Assembly: GCA_036620675.1 (NCBI GenBank)
Contig: JAZHEE010000006.1
From: Jejubacter sp036620675
GTDB lineage: Bacteria; Pseudomonadota; Gammaproteobacteria; Enterobacterales; Enterobacteriaceae
Length of the DNA: 64,000 bases
Strand: one strand, 5' to 3'
Translations under genes and position numbers: made by a program
Notes under the pieces: generated by a model
Told to the model about the DNA's origin: nothing
The model's input: only the letters and a program-made list of their open reading frames with translations
The model's database searches: none
Shown: in pieces, positions 43,797 to 52,767 of the stretch
How positions within the stretch are numbered: the first letter of the stretch is position 1
How the letters are laid out: every line of letters begins with the position of its first letter

Positions 43797-44762
43797 ATGA
43801 ACGATAGCTATCAGGCCTGGCTGTGGCACGGAGGCGCAGGGCCACAGGCGCTGACTCAGGAGATCCTGCCGCTGCCGGCGCCGGCGCCCGGCGAAGTTCT
43901 GGTGCATAACCGCGCCATTGGGCTGAATCCGGTGGACTGGAAAGTGCTCGACAGCCAGTTGGATAGCATCCCGGGTGTGGATGGCGCAGGCGTGGTCGTC
44001 GCCGTGGGAGAAGGTGTCCCGGAACACTGGACTGGTCAGCGAGTGGCCTATCATCAGAGCCTTAAGCGCCATGGCAGCTTCGCCACCCATACGCCGCTGG
44101 CCGTCAGCGCCGTTATGCGTATTCCCGCTGAGCTGGATGACGTACGCGCCGCAGCCTTCCCCTGCCCCGGGCTTACCGCCTGGCAGGCGCTGGAAAAAAT
44201 TCCCGCCCGCCCGGGTGAACGTATTTTGATAAGCGGTGCCGGCGGCTCGGTAGGGCACTGGTTGACACAACTGGCTCGCCAGCGCGGTTTTATCATTGAG
44301 GTCATGTGCAATGCACGCCATCGCGAACGTCTGCTGGATTTGGGCGCCAGCGCCTGGCATCCCGGCCCGCTGGCGAGCGACGCCCTCTTTCCGCAAACGC
44401 TACGCCACCGCTACTTCGCGGTTTTCGATGCCGTTAACGGCGAACACGGTTTGCGGATGGGCGAAGCGCTGCGCGCCAACGGGCATCTTATCAGCATCCA
44501 GGATCGCAGCACCGACTGGCCCTGCCCACCGTTTGGCCGCGCGCTTTCACTGCACGAAGTCGCCCTGGGCGCCTTGCATTTCCACGGCGACGACCATGAC
44601 TGGCAACGGCTTACCCGTCAGGGCGAACGGCTGCTGGAAGCGCTGGCCGATGGCGCGCTACACGGCGAATCTATACTGGTGCATAACTTCGCCAGCCTAC
44701 CCGCACAGCTCGAAGCGCTTAAGCAGCGCAGCTTCAGCGGCAAGCTGGTTATTAACCTGTAG
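43797..44762 (+). CDS. Zinc-independent MDR/quinone oxidoreductase-like protein
   Basis: 321-residue medium-chain dehydrogenase/reductase. The N-terminal GroES-like domain (GLNPVDWKVLDSQL, PGVDGAGVVVAVGEGVP) and NADPH-binding ILISGAGGSVGHWLTQLAR are clear; structural zinc cysteines are absent. Such enzymes reduce quinones or enones. ATG at 43797 follows AGGAGA and MNDSYQAW starts the domain; in-frame ATG at 43782 is not needed. Eight bases before the flavin oxidoreductase gene. Confidence 0.87.
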   Translation: MNDSYQAWLWHGGAGPQALTQEILPLPAPAPGEVLVHNRAIGLNPVDWKVLDSQLDSIPGVDGAGVVVAVGEGVPEHWTGQRVAYHQSLKRHGSFATHTPLAVSAVMRIPAELDDVRAAAFPCPGLTAWQALEKIPARPGERILISGAGGSVGHWLTQLARQRGFIIEVMCNARHRERLLDLGASAWHPGPLASDALFPQTLRHRYFAVFDAVNGEHGLRMGEALRANGHLISIQDRSTDWPCPPFGRALSLHEVALGALHFHGDDHDWQRLTRQGERLLEALADGALHGESILVHNFASLPAQLEALKQRSFSGKLVINL

Positions 44763-44770
44763 GGAATACT

Positions 44771-45871
44771 ATGTCCGCACTTTTTACACCTTTTAAGCTA
44801 AAAGACGTCACGCTGCGCAACCGCGTAGCCATTCCACCCATGTGTCAATACAGCGCCGAAGAGGGTGTGGCCAATGACTGGCACCGCATCCATTACGCGG
44901 GTCTGGCCCGGGGCGGCGCAGGTCTGGTTATCGTCGAAGCGACAGCGGTATCGCCGGAAGGACGGATCACCCCCGCCTGCCTGGGGATCTGGAACGACGA
45001 GCAAGCGGAAAAGCTGGCTCAGATTGCCCGCGATATCAAAGCCGCCGGGGCGGTTCCCGGCATTCAGATTGCCCACGCCGGGCGCAAAGCGAGCGCTAAC
45101 AAGCCCTGGGAGGGCGACGACCATATTGCGGACAGCGATCCGCGCAGCTGGCAGACCCTGGCGCCTTCCGCCATCGCCTTTGGCGAAAATCTGCCGAAGG
45201 TGCCAAAGGCCATGAGCCAGGAAGAGATCCACCGGGTCACCGCCGACTTCGCCGCCGCCGCAAAACGCGCCCGGGATGCCGGGTTTGAGTGGCTGGAGCT
45301 ACACTTCGCTCACGGCTATCTGGCCCAGAGTTTCTTCTCAATCCACTCTAACCTGCGCGATGACGAATACGGCGGCTCGCTGGCTGGACGCAGCCGTTTC
45401 CTGCTGGAAACCCTTGAGGCAGTTCGCGGCGTCTGGCCGGAAAATTTGCCGCTGACCGCGCGCTTTGGCGTGATTGAATATGACGGGCGGGATGAAGAGA
45501 CGCTGGCCGAGTCGATCCAGTTAACCCGTCAGATGCGCCAGGGTGGTCTGGATCTGTTGAGCGTCAGCATCGGTTTTTCCACTCCAAAAGCGCAAATCCC
45601 CTGGGGGCCGGCCTTCCTGGCTCCGGTGGTGCGTCGGGTGCGCGATGAAGCCAGTTTGCCGGTGGCGTCGGCCTGGGGTTTCGATGCCGCATTGAATGCT
45701 GAACGCTGCGTGGCAACCCACGACCTCGATCTGGTGATGATCGGCCGCGCCTTCCTGGCCGATCCGCATTACACCCTGCGCCTGGCGCAGCAGCTTAAGG
45801 TCGAGCGCCCCACCTGGGTTCTGCCCGCGCCATACGCCCACTGGCTTGAACGCTATCGCCTGAGCGAATAA
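44771..45871 (+). CDS. NADH:flavin oxidoreductase, YqjM-like old yellow enzyme
   Basis: 366-residue FMN-dependent ene-reductase. It begins LFTPFKLKDVTLRNRVAIPP and has the redox-modulating Cys25 of the YqjM class in PPMCQYS, substrate-binding HFAHGYLAQSFFS and FMN-binding MIGRAFLADP. It reduces activated C=C bonds of enones, nitro compounds or quinones. Same operon as the MDR gene and probably under the divergent LysR. A terminator follows at 45892. Confidence 0.9.
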   Translation: MSALFTPFKLKDVTLRNRVAIPPMCQYSAEEGVANDWHRIHYAGLARGGAGLVIVEATAVSPEGRITPACLGIWNDEQAEKLAQIARDIKAAGAVPGIQIAHAGRKASANKPWEGDDHIADSDPRSWQTLAPSAIAFGENLPKVPKAMSQEEIHRVTADFAAAAKRARDAGFEWLELHFAHGYLAQSFFSIHSNLRDDEYGGSLAGRSRFLLETLEAVRGVWPENLPLTARFGVIEYDGRDEETLAESIQLTRQMRQGGLDLLSVSIGFSTPKAQIPWGPAFLAPVVRRVRDEASLPVASAWGFDAALNAERCVATHDLDLVMIGRAFLADPHYTLRLAQQLKVERPTWVLPAPYAHWLERYRLSE

Positions 45872-45891
45872 ACCGCGTGCGGGAATAAAAG

Positions 45892-45920
45892 AATGGGGCC
45901 TTTACCAGGTCCCATTTTTT
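45892..45920 (+). terminator. Rho-independent terminator after old yellow enzyme gene
   Basis: Stem AATGGGGCCT/AGGTCCCATT (one G-T pair) with five-base loop followed by TTTTTT, 20 bases after the stop codon. Confidence 0.88.
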
Positions 45921-46029
45921 CGGCAACCAAATGCCCTAACGCTATTGTCACCTTTGCGCAGGCGTCAAAAAAAATTCACGACATCAGGGAGCGGGAAAAT
46001 AACATTTAACGACGTTCGATTAACGAAAA

Positions 46030-46149
46030 TCAGGTCTCTGATTTACTGAACAGGGCATTACAAAACGGGCAGATTAATTTTTTATTTTTCTGGACGCGCG
46101 GCGCGCTATGTTCGGAGGCTTTACTGCATTGCGGACAGGTAATTTTCAT
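46030..46149 (-). CDS. Small zinc-ribbon protein
   Basis: 39-residue ORF MKITCPQCSKASEHSAPRVQ followed by KNKKLICPFCNALFSKSET. Two CPxC knuckles 22 residues apart and basic spacing are typical of small zinc-ribbon proteins in enterics. Too short for routine gene calling; the ribosome-binding site is weak. Possible roles are metal or RNA binding; unknown. It lies in the gap between the old yellow enzyme gene and lldD. Confidence 0.55.
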   Translation of the reverse strand: MKITCPQCSKASEHSAPRVQKNKKLICPFCNALFSKSET

Positions 46150-46456
46150 TAGAAAAGATGAAGTGTTATTACTTTATCGATGATACGCCATAAGCATTTC
46201 CTGTGTAATTAGAGGGCGCCAGCCTACGCGATCCCACCGCTAAAAGCTATGAAAATTCATCTTAAAAAACCGATAAATACGTTTTTATCTGCTTTTAAAG
46301 GGAAAAATAAAAGTCATAGACAAAACGTGCGTTTAATGCATCACGGCACCACTCTCCGTATGAAACAGATAAATCTCAGACGGCGACAGCCAGGATAATG
46401 ACCGGGTATTTTGTGGTATCGCGCTTTTTAATCTCTGGTATCGAATAAAAATAAAA
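46150..46456. other. Intergenic stretch without recognised gene
   Basis: About 300 AT-rich bases between the zinc-ribbon ORF and the lldD terminator. Short stop-rich frames only; the start signals for the zinc-ribbon ORF should lie at its left end. Nothing else recognised. Confidence 0.35.
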
Positions 46457-46492
46457 AAGCGCACCGTACCGAATGATGGCAGCGATGCGCGT
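46457..46492 (-). terminator. Terminator of lldPRD
   Basis: On the minus strand, GCGCATCGC...GTGCGC forms an imperfect stem followed by TTTTTTATTTTT, 14 bases after the lldD stop. The long T-run supports intrinsic termination. Confidence 0.75.
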
Positions 46493-46505
46493 AAAACAAT
46501 GGAGA

Positions 46506-47663
46506 TTATTCCATCGCGCTCAGTTCCGGCGCCCGGGCCAACGAGTCACGGGTAATTTCCGCAATGGATTTCGCACCCGTCAGGGTCATGGCCACCCTCA
46601 TCTCTTTTTCGATTAGCGTCAGCAGGTTTTCAACACCCGCCTGGCCGTGGGTCGCCAGCGCATACAGAAAAGCGCGCCCCAACAGCACGGTATCGGCCCC
46701 CAGTGCGATCATCCGCACCACATCCAGCCCGTTACGAATGCCGCTATCAGCAAGGATAGTCAGATCGCCCTTCACCGCGTCAGCAATCGCTGGTAGCGCC
46801 CGGGCGGAAGAAAGCACGCCGTCGAGCTGACGACCGCCATGGTTAGATACCACAATGCCATCGGCGCCGAAGCGCACCGCGTCTCTGGCGTCTTCTGGAT
46901 CGAGGATGCCTTTAATCACCATTGGCCCGTCCCAGAATTCGCGAATCCACTCCAGATCCTTCCACGAAATGGAGGGATCGAAATTTTTCGCCAGCCAGCC
47001 GATATAGTCCTCCAGACCGGTAGGATGCCCACGGTAGGCAGAAATATTGCCCAGGTCATGAGGGCGCCCGTTCAGGCCGACATCCCAGGCCCACTGAGGA
47101 TGCGTGACCGCCTGCCAGTAACGACGTATCGCGGCGTTAGGGCCGCTCATGCCGGAGTGAGCATCGCGATAGCGGGCCCCCGGGGTCGGCATATCGACGG
47201 TAAAGACCAGCGTCGAGCATCCCGCAGCTTTGGCGCGTTCCAATGCATTGCGCATAAAACCGCGATCCTTCAGTACATAAAGCTGGAACCACATCGGTCG
47301 GTTAATGGCCGGCGCCACCTCCTCAATGGGGCACACCGAAACGGTAGAGAGCGTAAAAGGGATCCCTTTCGCCGCCGCAGCCCGGGCGGCCTGCACTTCG
47401 CCGCGCCGGGCGTACATACCGCACAGCCCCACCGGTGCCAACGCCACCGGCATCGACAGCCGTTCATCGAACAGCCGGGTATCCAGGCTGAGATCCGACA
47501 TATTGCGCAAAATACGCTGACGCAGCGCGACGCTCGCCAGATCCTCTACGTTGCGCTTCAGGGTATATTCAGCGTAGGCACCGCCATCCATATAGTGGTA
47601 CAGGAAAGGCGGCAGCACGCGCTGCGCCGCGGCGCGGTAATCACTGGCAGCGGAAATAATCAT
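46506..47663 (-). CDS. lldD: L-lactate dehydrogenase (cytochrome), FMN
   Basis: 385-residue FMN-dependent alpha-hydroxy acid dehydrogenase, membrane-associated, oxidising L-lactate to pyruvate and passing electrons to quinone. Catalytic His275 lies in VVSNHGGRQLDG; ALAPVGLCGMYARRGE and GIRNGLDVVRMIALGADTV match E. coli LldD. The start overlaps the lldR stop in ATGA. About ten residues shorter than E. coli LldD at the C-terminus. Confidence 0.96.
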   Translation of the reverse strand: MIISAASDYRAAAQRVLPPFLYHYMDGGAYAEYTLKRNVEDLASVALRQRILRNMSDLSLDTRLFDERLSMPVALAPVGLCGMYARRGEVQAARAAAAKGIPFTLSTVSVCPIEEVAPAINRPMWFQLYVLKDRGFMRNALERAKAAGCSTLVFTVDMPTPGARYRDAHSGMSGPNAAIRRYWQAVTHPQWAWDVGLNGRPHDLGNISAYRGHPTGLEDYIGWLAKNFDPSISWKDLEWIREFWDGPMVIKGILDPEDARDAVRFGADGIVVSNHGGRQLDGVLSSARALPAIADAVKGDLTILADSGIRNGLDVVRMIALGADTVLLGRAFLYALATHGQAGVENLLTLIEKEMRVAMTLTGAKSIAEITRDSLARAPELSAME

Positions 47664-48448
47664 GACGGAAAATCCTTACTGTTAACTTCATCATCCGGTA
47701 GTCTCGTAACACGGGCCTGCCGGGCTTGTTCTTCGTCGAGGGTTTTGATGGTGGTGTAAACAAAAGCCAGGTGCTCCTGAACCTCGCGCCGCGCACGCTC
47801 CGGGGAGCCGTCCAGAATCGCCTGCAGCAGCGCATGATGCTGTTCGGTTAGCTGCGCGAAGATCGGCGGTCGGGTATACATCCGCTGGCGGCTTTGCATC
47901 ACCGACGATTGCAGCAGTTCAAAGAAGCCGCGCATGGTTTGCAGCAACACCAGGTTATGAGAGGCTTCGGCAATCGCCAGATGGAAGCGTACATCCGCCT
48001 GGGCCGCCAGATCGGGATCGTCGCTGTCTTTAAGCTTAAGGGTGGCGTCGAAGCAGTAGCGCAGTTTTTCTTTATCGGCTTCGGTGGCGCGTAGCGCCGC
48101 GTGCCAGGCCGTGCTGGCCTCAATGGCGTGACGCGCTTCCAGAATATCGTAACGATAATCAGGATCGCCCGCCATTAGCCCCCGCAGTGGCTGAACGATA
48201 TGGCTTTCCGACCAGGGTTCCGGTTGCCAGCGCACATAAGAGCCGCCGCCCCGGCGACTCACCACCACGTTGGTACTGCGCAGTTCACGCAGCGCTTCAC
48301 GCACCGTGTTACGTGAAACGCCCAGTTCTGCGGCCAGTAATCGTTCGGAAGGCAGGCGCATGCCCGCCTCCAGCTGTCGTTCTTCAATCAGCCCCCTGAT
48401 ACGTTCGACCGTCAGGTCCACAAGGCGCCGCGTTACGGTTTCTGTCAC
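47660..48448 (-). CDS. lldR: GntR/FadR-type L-lactate regulator
   Basis: 262-residue regulator with an N-terminal winged helix (RLPSERLLAAELGVSRNTVR, EALRELRS) and C-terminal FCD domain of the FadR group with helical metal-binding core. It controls lldPRD, repressing without lactate. GTG start at 48448 overlaps lldP stop in GTGA; its own stop overlaps lldD. Two candidate operators lie upstream of lldP. Confidence 0.95.
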   Translation of the reverse strand: MTETVTRRLVDLTVERIRGLIEERQLEAGMRLPSERLLAAELGVSRNTVREALRELRSTNVVVSRRGGGSYVRWQPEPWSESHIVQPLRGLMAGDPDYRYDILEARHAIEASTAWHAALRATEADKEKLRYCFDATLKLKDSDDPDLAAQADVRFHLAIAEASHNLVLLQTMRGFFELLQSSVMQSRQRMYTRPPIFAQLTEQHHALLQAILDGSPERARREVQEHLAFVYTTIKTLDEEQARQARVTRLPDDEVNSKDFPS

Positions 48449-50100
48449 GGAATCATCCAGGTTAGCCAGTAAGCCTGAAGCGTCACCAGTACGCCTACCA
48501 TGCAGGTGAAGATCAGACTGTGTTTAACGGTAAAGCGGAACAGCTCCGACTCCTTACCCACCAGACCCACTGCGGCGCAGGCAATGGCGATGGACTGCGG
48601 CGATATCATCTTCCCGGTTACGCCCCCGGCGGTATTGGCGGCCACCAGCAGCAGATCCGACACGCCAATCTGCTGCGCGGCGGTAGCCTGCAGGGCGGCG
48701 AACAGCGCGTTCGACGAAGTATCAGACCCGGTCAGAAACACCCCCAACCACCCCAGGAACGGCGAAAAAAAGGTAAAGCCGCTGCCGGTATGAGAGAGCG
48801 CCAGCGCCAGCGTCGAAGAGAGCCCCGAATAGTTAGAAATAAAGGCGAAAGCCAGTACCATGCCGATAGAGTAGATGGGCAGCGCCAGCTCCTTCAGAGT
48901 TTCACCGAAGGTTTCCAGCGCCGCTTTCGGCTTCATGCGCAGCCAGGCGACAGAGAGCAATGCCGCCACCAGAATGGCGCTGCCGGTCGCCGAAAACCAG
49001 TCGAATTTGAAGACGGCCGCATAGGGGGTGCTTTCCGCCACCACCGGCGGCATACGGGCCACCAGGTTATCGAGCCAGGGCACCGAAACGCTGGCCACCC
49101 ACCCCGCCAGCGGGCCGTCGGCGGTAAACAGCGCTTTGAAAGGCGGTATGCTCCACAGGGTGACCGTCGCCGTCAGAAACAGAAACGGCGACCACGCGCG
49201 TATTACCTGACGCAGCGTGTAGTTGCCCCGCGCCAGCGTCTGATCGGTCACCGATGCGCCCACATCGTTAAAACGGAAGATGCGTTTCGGCTGCCAGCGG
49301 CGCAGGAACAGCGTCAGGCAGCAAAGTGACGCCAGCGACGAGATAATATCCGGCAGTTCAGGGCCAATGAAGTTAGAGCTCAGATACTGGGCGATGGCGA
49401 ATGAACCACCGGCAACCAGCACCGCCGGCCAGGTCTCCTTCACGCCGCGCCAGCCATCCATAATCGCCATGATCCAGAACAGCACAATCATGGTCATAAA
49501 GGGGAGCTGACGACCGACCATCTGCCCCACCTGGAAGCTGTCCAGCCCCGTCACCTGACCGGCGACGATAATCGGGATCCCCATAGCGCCAAAAGCCACC
49601 GGCGCGGTGTTAACAATCAGGCACAGCCCCGCCGCATAGAGCGGCTTAAAACCCAGCCCCACCAGTAGCGCCGCAGTGATCGCGACCGGTGCGCCGAAAC
49701 CGGCGGCCCCTTCCAGGAAGGCCCCGAATGAAAAGCCAACAATCAGCATTTGCAGTCGCTGATCGGGTGTTATGGAAAGGATCGAGCTACGGATAATGTC
49801 AAACTGCCCGGTTTTAACCGAGATCTTATAGACGAAGACCGCGGCAATAATGATCCAGGCAATGGGCCACAGACCGTACAGGAAGCCGTAAATCGCCGAA
49901 GCAAAAGCGTAGGCTACCGGCATACGATAGAGGAACAGCGCCACCAGCAGCGCCAGGACAACGGTCAGAGTGCCTGCGATGTACCCTTTCATCTTGAGTT
50001 TTATCAGAGCAAAGAAGAAAAAGACGATAGGGATAACGGCCACCAGGCTCGAAAGCCATATATTGCCAAGGGGATCGTAGTCTTGTTGCCAGACTTGCAT
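48445..50100 (-). CDS. lldP: L-lactate permease
   Basis: 551-residue inner-membrane lactate:H+ symporter with 12 or more membrane segments (MQVWQQDYDPLGNIWLSSLV, GAFLEGAAGFGAPVAITAAL). First gene of lldPRD. The conserved GFGAP and TGSDTSSNALFAALQ are present. Upstream lie two CAATTGGTTGGGCCA sites. Confidence 0.96.
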   Translation of the reverse strand: MQVWQQDYDPLGNIWLSSLVAVIPIVFFFFALIKLKMKGYIAGTLTVVLALLVALFLYRMPVAYAFASAIYGFLYGLWPIAWIIIAAVFVYKISVKTGQFDIIRSSILSITPDQRLQMLIVGFSFGAFLEGAAGFGAPVAITAALLVGLGFKPLYAAGLCLIVNTAPVAFGAMGIPIIVAGQVTGLDSFQVGQMVGRQLPFMTMIVLFWIMAIMDGWRGVKETWPAVLVAGGSFAIAQYLSSNFIGPELPDIISSLASLCCLTLFLRRWQPKRIFRFNDVGASVTDQTLARGNYTLRQVIRAWSPFLFLTATVTLWSIPPFKALFTADGPLAGWVASVSVPWLDNLVARMPPVVAESTPYAAVFKFDWFSATGSAILVAALLSVAWLRMKPKAALETFGETLKELALPIYSIGMVLAFAFISNYSGLSSTLALALSHTGSGFTFFSPFLGWLGVFLTGSDTSSNALFAALQATAAQQIGVSDLLLVAANTAGGVTGKMISPQSIAIACAAVGLVGKESELFRFTVKHSLIFTCMVGVLVTLQAYWLTWMIP

Positions 50101-50187
50101 GTGTGTTCTCCAGAAGGTGAGTTCTTCTTTTCAGTCCTTTGGCGGCGGTACATCCTGTTTATGCGCGCGCCTGTTACTTGTGCTTCA

Positions 50188-50204
50188 CAATTGGTTGGGC
50201 CAAC
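50188..50204. promoter_or_regulatory. LldR-like operator, proximal
   Basis: CAATTGGTTGGGCCAAC, partly palindromic (TTGG...CCAA), 88 bases before lldP. The same core recurs at 50313-50328. LldR of E. coli binds two such AATTGG/CCAATT-like sites flanking the lldP promoter. Confidence 0.7.
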
Positions 50205-50312
50205 CGTGACCTGTAAGCTTTCTGGCAACAGATAGTTAATGCATTGTTAATTTAACACAACGGTTTTGTATTGATTTTTTAGGTTATGCGACAAGTCATC
50301 AGGATTCGGCCG

Positions 50313-50328
50313 CAATTGGTTGGGCCAC
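50313..50328. promoter_or_regulatory. LldR-like operator, distal
   Basis: CAATTGGTTGGGCCAC repeats the first 15 bases of the proximal site exactly, 125 bases away in the same orientation. Two distant operators fit a looping model for LldR repression. Confidence 0.7.
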
Positions 50329-50401
50329 TTTTTTTTCGAAGAAAGGCCTGGTCGCCAGGGACCAGGTTCAGGAGGACAGGCAGAATCTGATAACAGCGGC
50401 G

Positions 50402-50932
50402 TTATCCCGCCATCTGGTTATGCAACAAGCGCAGCAGATGGACATCGGACTTACAGCCGGTTTTCTCCATAATCAGGCGCTTATAGTGGCTGACGGTTTT
50501 TACCGATCGCTTAATGGTCCGGGCAATTTCGCAGGGGGTCATCCCCCGGCGCATCAGCGCCAGAACCTCCTCTTCACGCCGGGTAAACAGCGTGTCGTAA
50601 TGGCGTTTATGGTAGCGGTAGCTGCGTTCGATATGACTCAGGCTGCCGCTGCTGTTTTTCATCATCCTGACCAGTTCATCAGGGCGGCAGACTGAAGGCA
50701 CCAGTACAAAACTCAGTTGCGGATAGTGAAAATTAATGCACCTAAGCACTTCCTCATCCGCCATAATGTACAACACATCATATTTATCGTATCCCGAATT
50801 AACCAGGTGATAATCCTGCGGTTGGAGAGTTTCCAGAATAAATGAGCCAGATTGTATTTCGGAAAAAGTTTTTTTCAGTCCGTAACTCAAATAACCATCA
50901 CGCGTAATTAGATAAAGAGCTTTACGAATCAT
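50402..50932 (-). CDS. LuxR-type HTH regulator (second)
   Basis: 176 residues with a C-terminal LuxR helix-turn-helix (LFTRREEEVLALMRRGMTPC, EIARTIKRSVKTVSHYKRLI). The N-terminal part (ALYLITRDGYLSYGLKKTFS) is receiver-sized but lacks an evident phosphoacceptor, as in the LuxR protein at 38668. It lies downstream of the second MarT/FidL-like pair on the same strand. Fimbrial control is suggested by position only. Confidence 0.85.
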   Translation of the reverse strand: MIRKALYLITRDGYLSYGLKKTFSEIQSGSFILETLQPQDYHLVNSGYDKYDVLYIMADEEVLRCINFHYPQLSFVLVPSVCRPDELVRMMKNSSGSLSHIERSYRYHKRHYDTLFTRREEEVLALMRRGMTPCEIARTIKRSVKTVSHYKRLIMEKTGCKSDVHLLRLLHNQMAG

Positions 50933-51215
50933 CTGTTCTCCCTTTCCTGACAGGTAAACACTGACCTGTAAGGCGATTCCAGTTCACCTCACAAAGCACG
51001 GCCAGGCCTGAAGCATCGCGGCAAAAGTGGCGATGCTGGCTGGTTACATATTTGTTATCCTGATGATAAAGCAAATCAGGGGTAAAAGGCAGGATGTGAC
51101 GCACTAAAAGATAATTCCGGGCGTAAAGTGTATTGCAAGCTAAAAAGGAATTAATAATGATCAGATATTTCAATTCCACTATTTTATCTTACGCGATTAG
51201 CCCGAAAAAAACGGC

Positions 51216-51677
51216 TCAGGCCCGGCAGATAAACCACGGGCCAGACAGGCCGCGTAGCAGTACGCCATTCGGGCCAATACGCTGTATTTCCATGTAAAAA
51301 TGCGGTGTATAGATCTGCGCAAGCAGCTGTTCCGGGGCGCTATCAAGGCTGTTTTTCATCTCTACGCGACGCAGACGCACATCGTAGATTTTATCACTAC
51401 GCTGATAGCGCCAGCTAAAAGACAGCTTGCGATTCACCAGCCAGCTTTGTTGACCGTGAGACAGCACGCCGTACAGATTAACGAATCCTTCACCATTGCC
51501 CTGCATAAAAAGCGTGGCGGTAACATCCAGCGTCACCTGCCCGTCCGGCCGAGCCACTGTGTGTCGTACTTCCGCCTCACAGCGTAAATCTAACGGCGCC
51601 GACTGGCGCCAGTAGAGCCAACCGGTAACCCCCAGCGATATCACCAGCGCGCAGAGCGCGATATAAACAGACTTCAT
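51216..51677 (-). CDS. FidL-like membrane protein (copy 2)
   Basis: 153 residues with an N-terminal membrane segment (about 4-22) and periplasmic domain holding Cys33 (LDLRCEAE) and Cys151 (PWFICRA, C-terminal), the same pattern as copy 1. ATG at 51677 is chosen because it overlaps the regulator stop in ATGA (51674-51677); an ATG four codons upstream lies within the regulator gene. Likely partner of the adjoining MarT-like regulator. Confidence 0.8.
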   Translation of the reverse strand: MKSVYIALCALVISLGVTGWLYWRQSAPLDLRCEAEVRHTVARPDGQVTLDVTATLFMQGNGEGFVNLYGVLSHGQQSWLVNRKLSFSWRYQRSDKIYDVRLRRVEMKNSLDSAPEQLLAQIYTPHFYMEIQRIGPNGVLLRGLSGPWFICRA

Positions 51678-52444
51678 ACGCTGTTCCATCTCTGTAACTT
51701 CACATTCTCACAGCGGTTATAGCGACGATCGGCGCCGCGCTGACACCAGGCGACAAAGGTCATGCTGCGTTGGCTGCTATCGTGACTGCTGTAACCAACC
51801 ACCACATCCAGGGGCTGAGCCTGACAGTCGAGCTGAATACCCATAATATTCAATGCCCTCTGTTCCAGCCCTTCAGGTAACATACTGTCCGGCAGCGCAT
51901 AAAAATGGCAATGATCCCGGTTGCTTAAAGGGACGGGAATCAGGGGAAGCGCTCGTCGAGCGTTGATGAACTGATGGCCCAGAGCCCCCAATACCAACAA
52001 CGCCCCCGTCACCAGCAAGCCATACCCCAGATAGCGCCACCATCGAGCGCCTGTCGGCGCGCCATCCGGCATCGCTTCTGGCGAATCGCCGGGCCCGGAT
52101 TGCGGATTATTTAATAAGGTCACATCGGCACTGAACACCACCCCCTGCTTCGGCAGGGTGGTAATGATATTGGCCTGCGGTTCCAGCGCGGCAATCTGCT
52201 TACGTAAAATACTCAGGTAATTATTAAGATTACTATTCGACGCACGAAAACCATATTCTCCCCAGACTCTTGACAGAATCTCATCGCGAGAAACCAGGTT
52301 GCCATTATTTTTAATAAGCTCACTTAACAGCCGCACTGCGGGAGAAGGTAACAGTAACGTATTTTCATCTTCGCCATTCAGAGACAATGTCTGAGCAGCC
52401 TCATCAAAAAATAATGAGTCATTAATTACATAAATTTGATTCAT
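51674..52444 (-). CDS. MarT/ToxR/CadC-like membrane regulator (copy 2)
   Basis: 256-residue protein: winged helix (DEILSRVWGEYGFRASNSNL, NNYLSILRKQI) at about 1-110, membrane segment near 137-156, periplasmic domain with cysteines 179, 207, 234 and 245. These match the four cysteines of copy 1 (175, 207, 234, 244) in number and spacing although the surrounding sequence has diverged. The ATG at 52444 (MNQIYVIND) is preferred over an upstream TTG at 52495. It is divergent from the EAL gene. Confidence 0.85.
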   Translation of the reverse strand: MNQIYVINDSLFFDEAAQTLSLNGEDENTLLLPSPAVRLLSELIKNNGNLVSRDEILSRVWGEYGFRASNSNLNNYLSILRKQIAALEPQANIITTLPKQGVVFSADVTLLNNPQSGPGDSPEAMPDGAPTGARWWRYLGYGLLVTGALLVLGALGHQFINARRALPLIPVPLSNRDHCHFYALPDSMLPEGLEQRALNIMGIQLDCQAQPLDVVVGYSSHDSSQRSMTFVAWCQRGADRRYNRCENVKLQRWNSV

Positions 52445-52767
52445 AACTAACCGGTTCCCTAAAAATTCGGTAAGGGAATAAATATCCAATGGCAAAATAA
52501 ATAATTCACAACCACGGAATCAGCGGTGATAATTCTACCCCGTCATGCCTTTTAACCCCACCAGACAAAACAGATTATAAATCTATTTTTTTAGAATAAA
52601 ACAAGAACAAAAAACTATATTCAAAGCAAAATCACTTGTAAGTAGCCTAACAATAACGCCTGTTATTAGAATTAAAATCTGCAAAACACAAGTACCGCAG
52701 AGTGTGGTTTCCTGACCACCATACACCTGCTGCCCGCTAACAAGCTTATCCACACAAGGGATTAATA

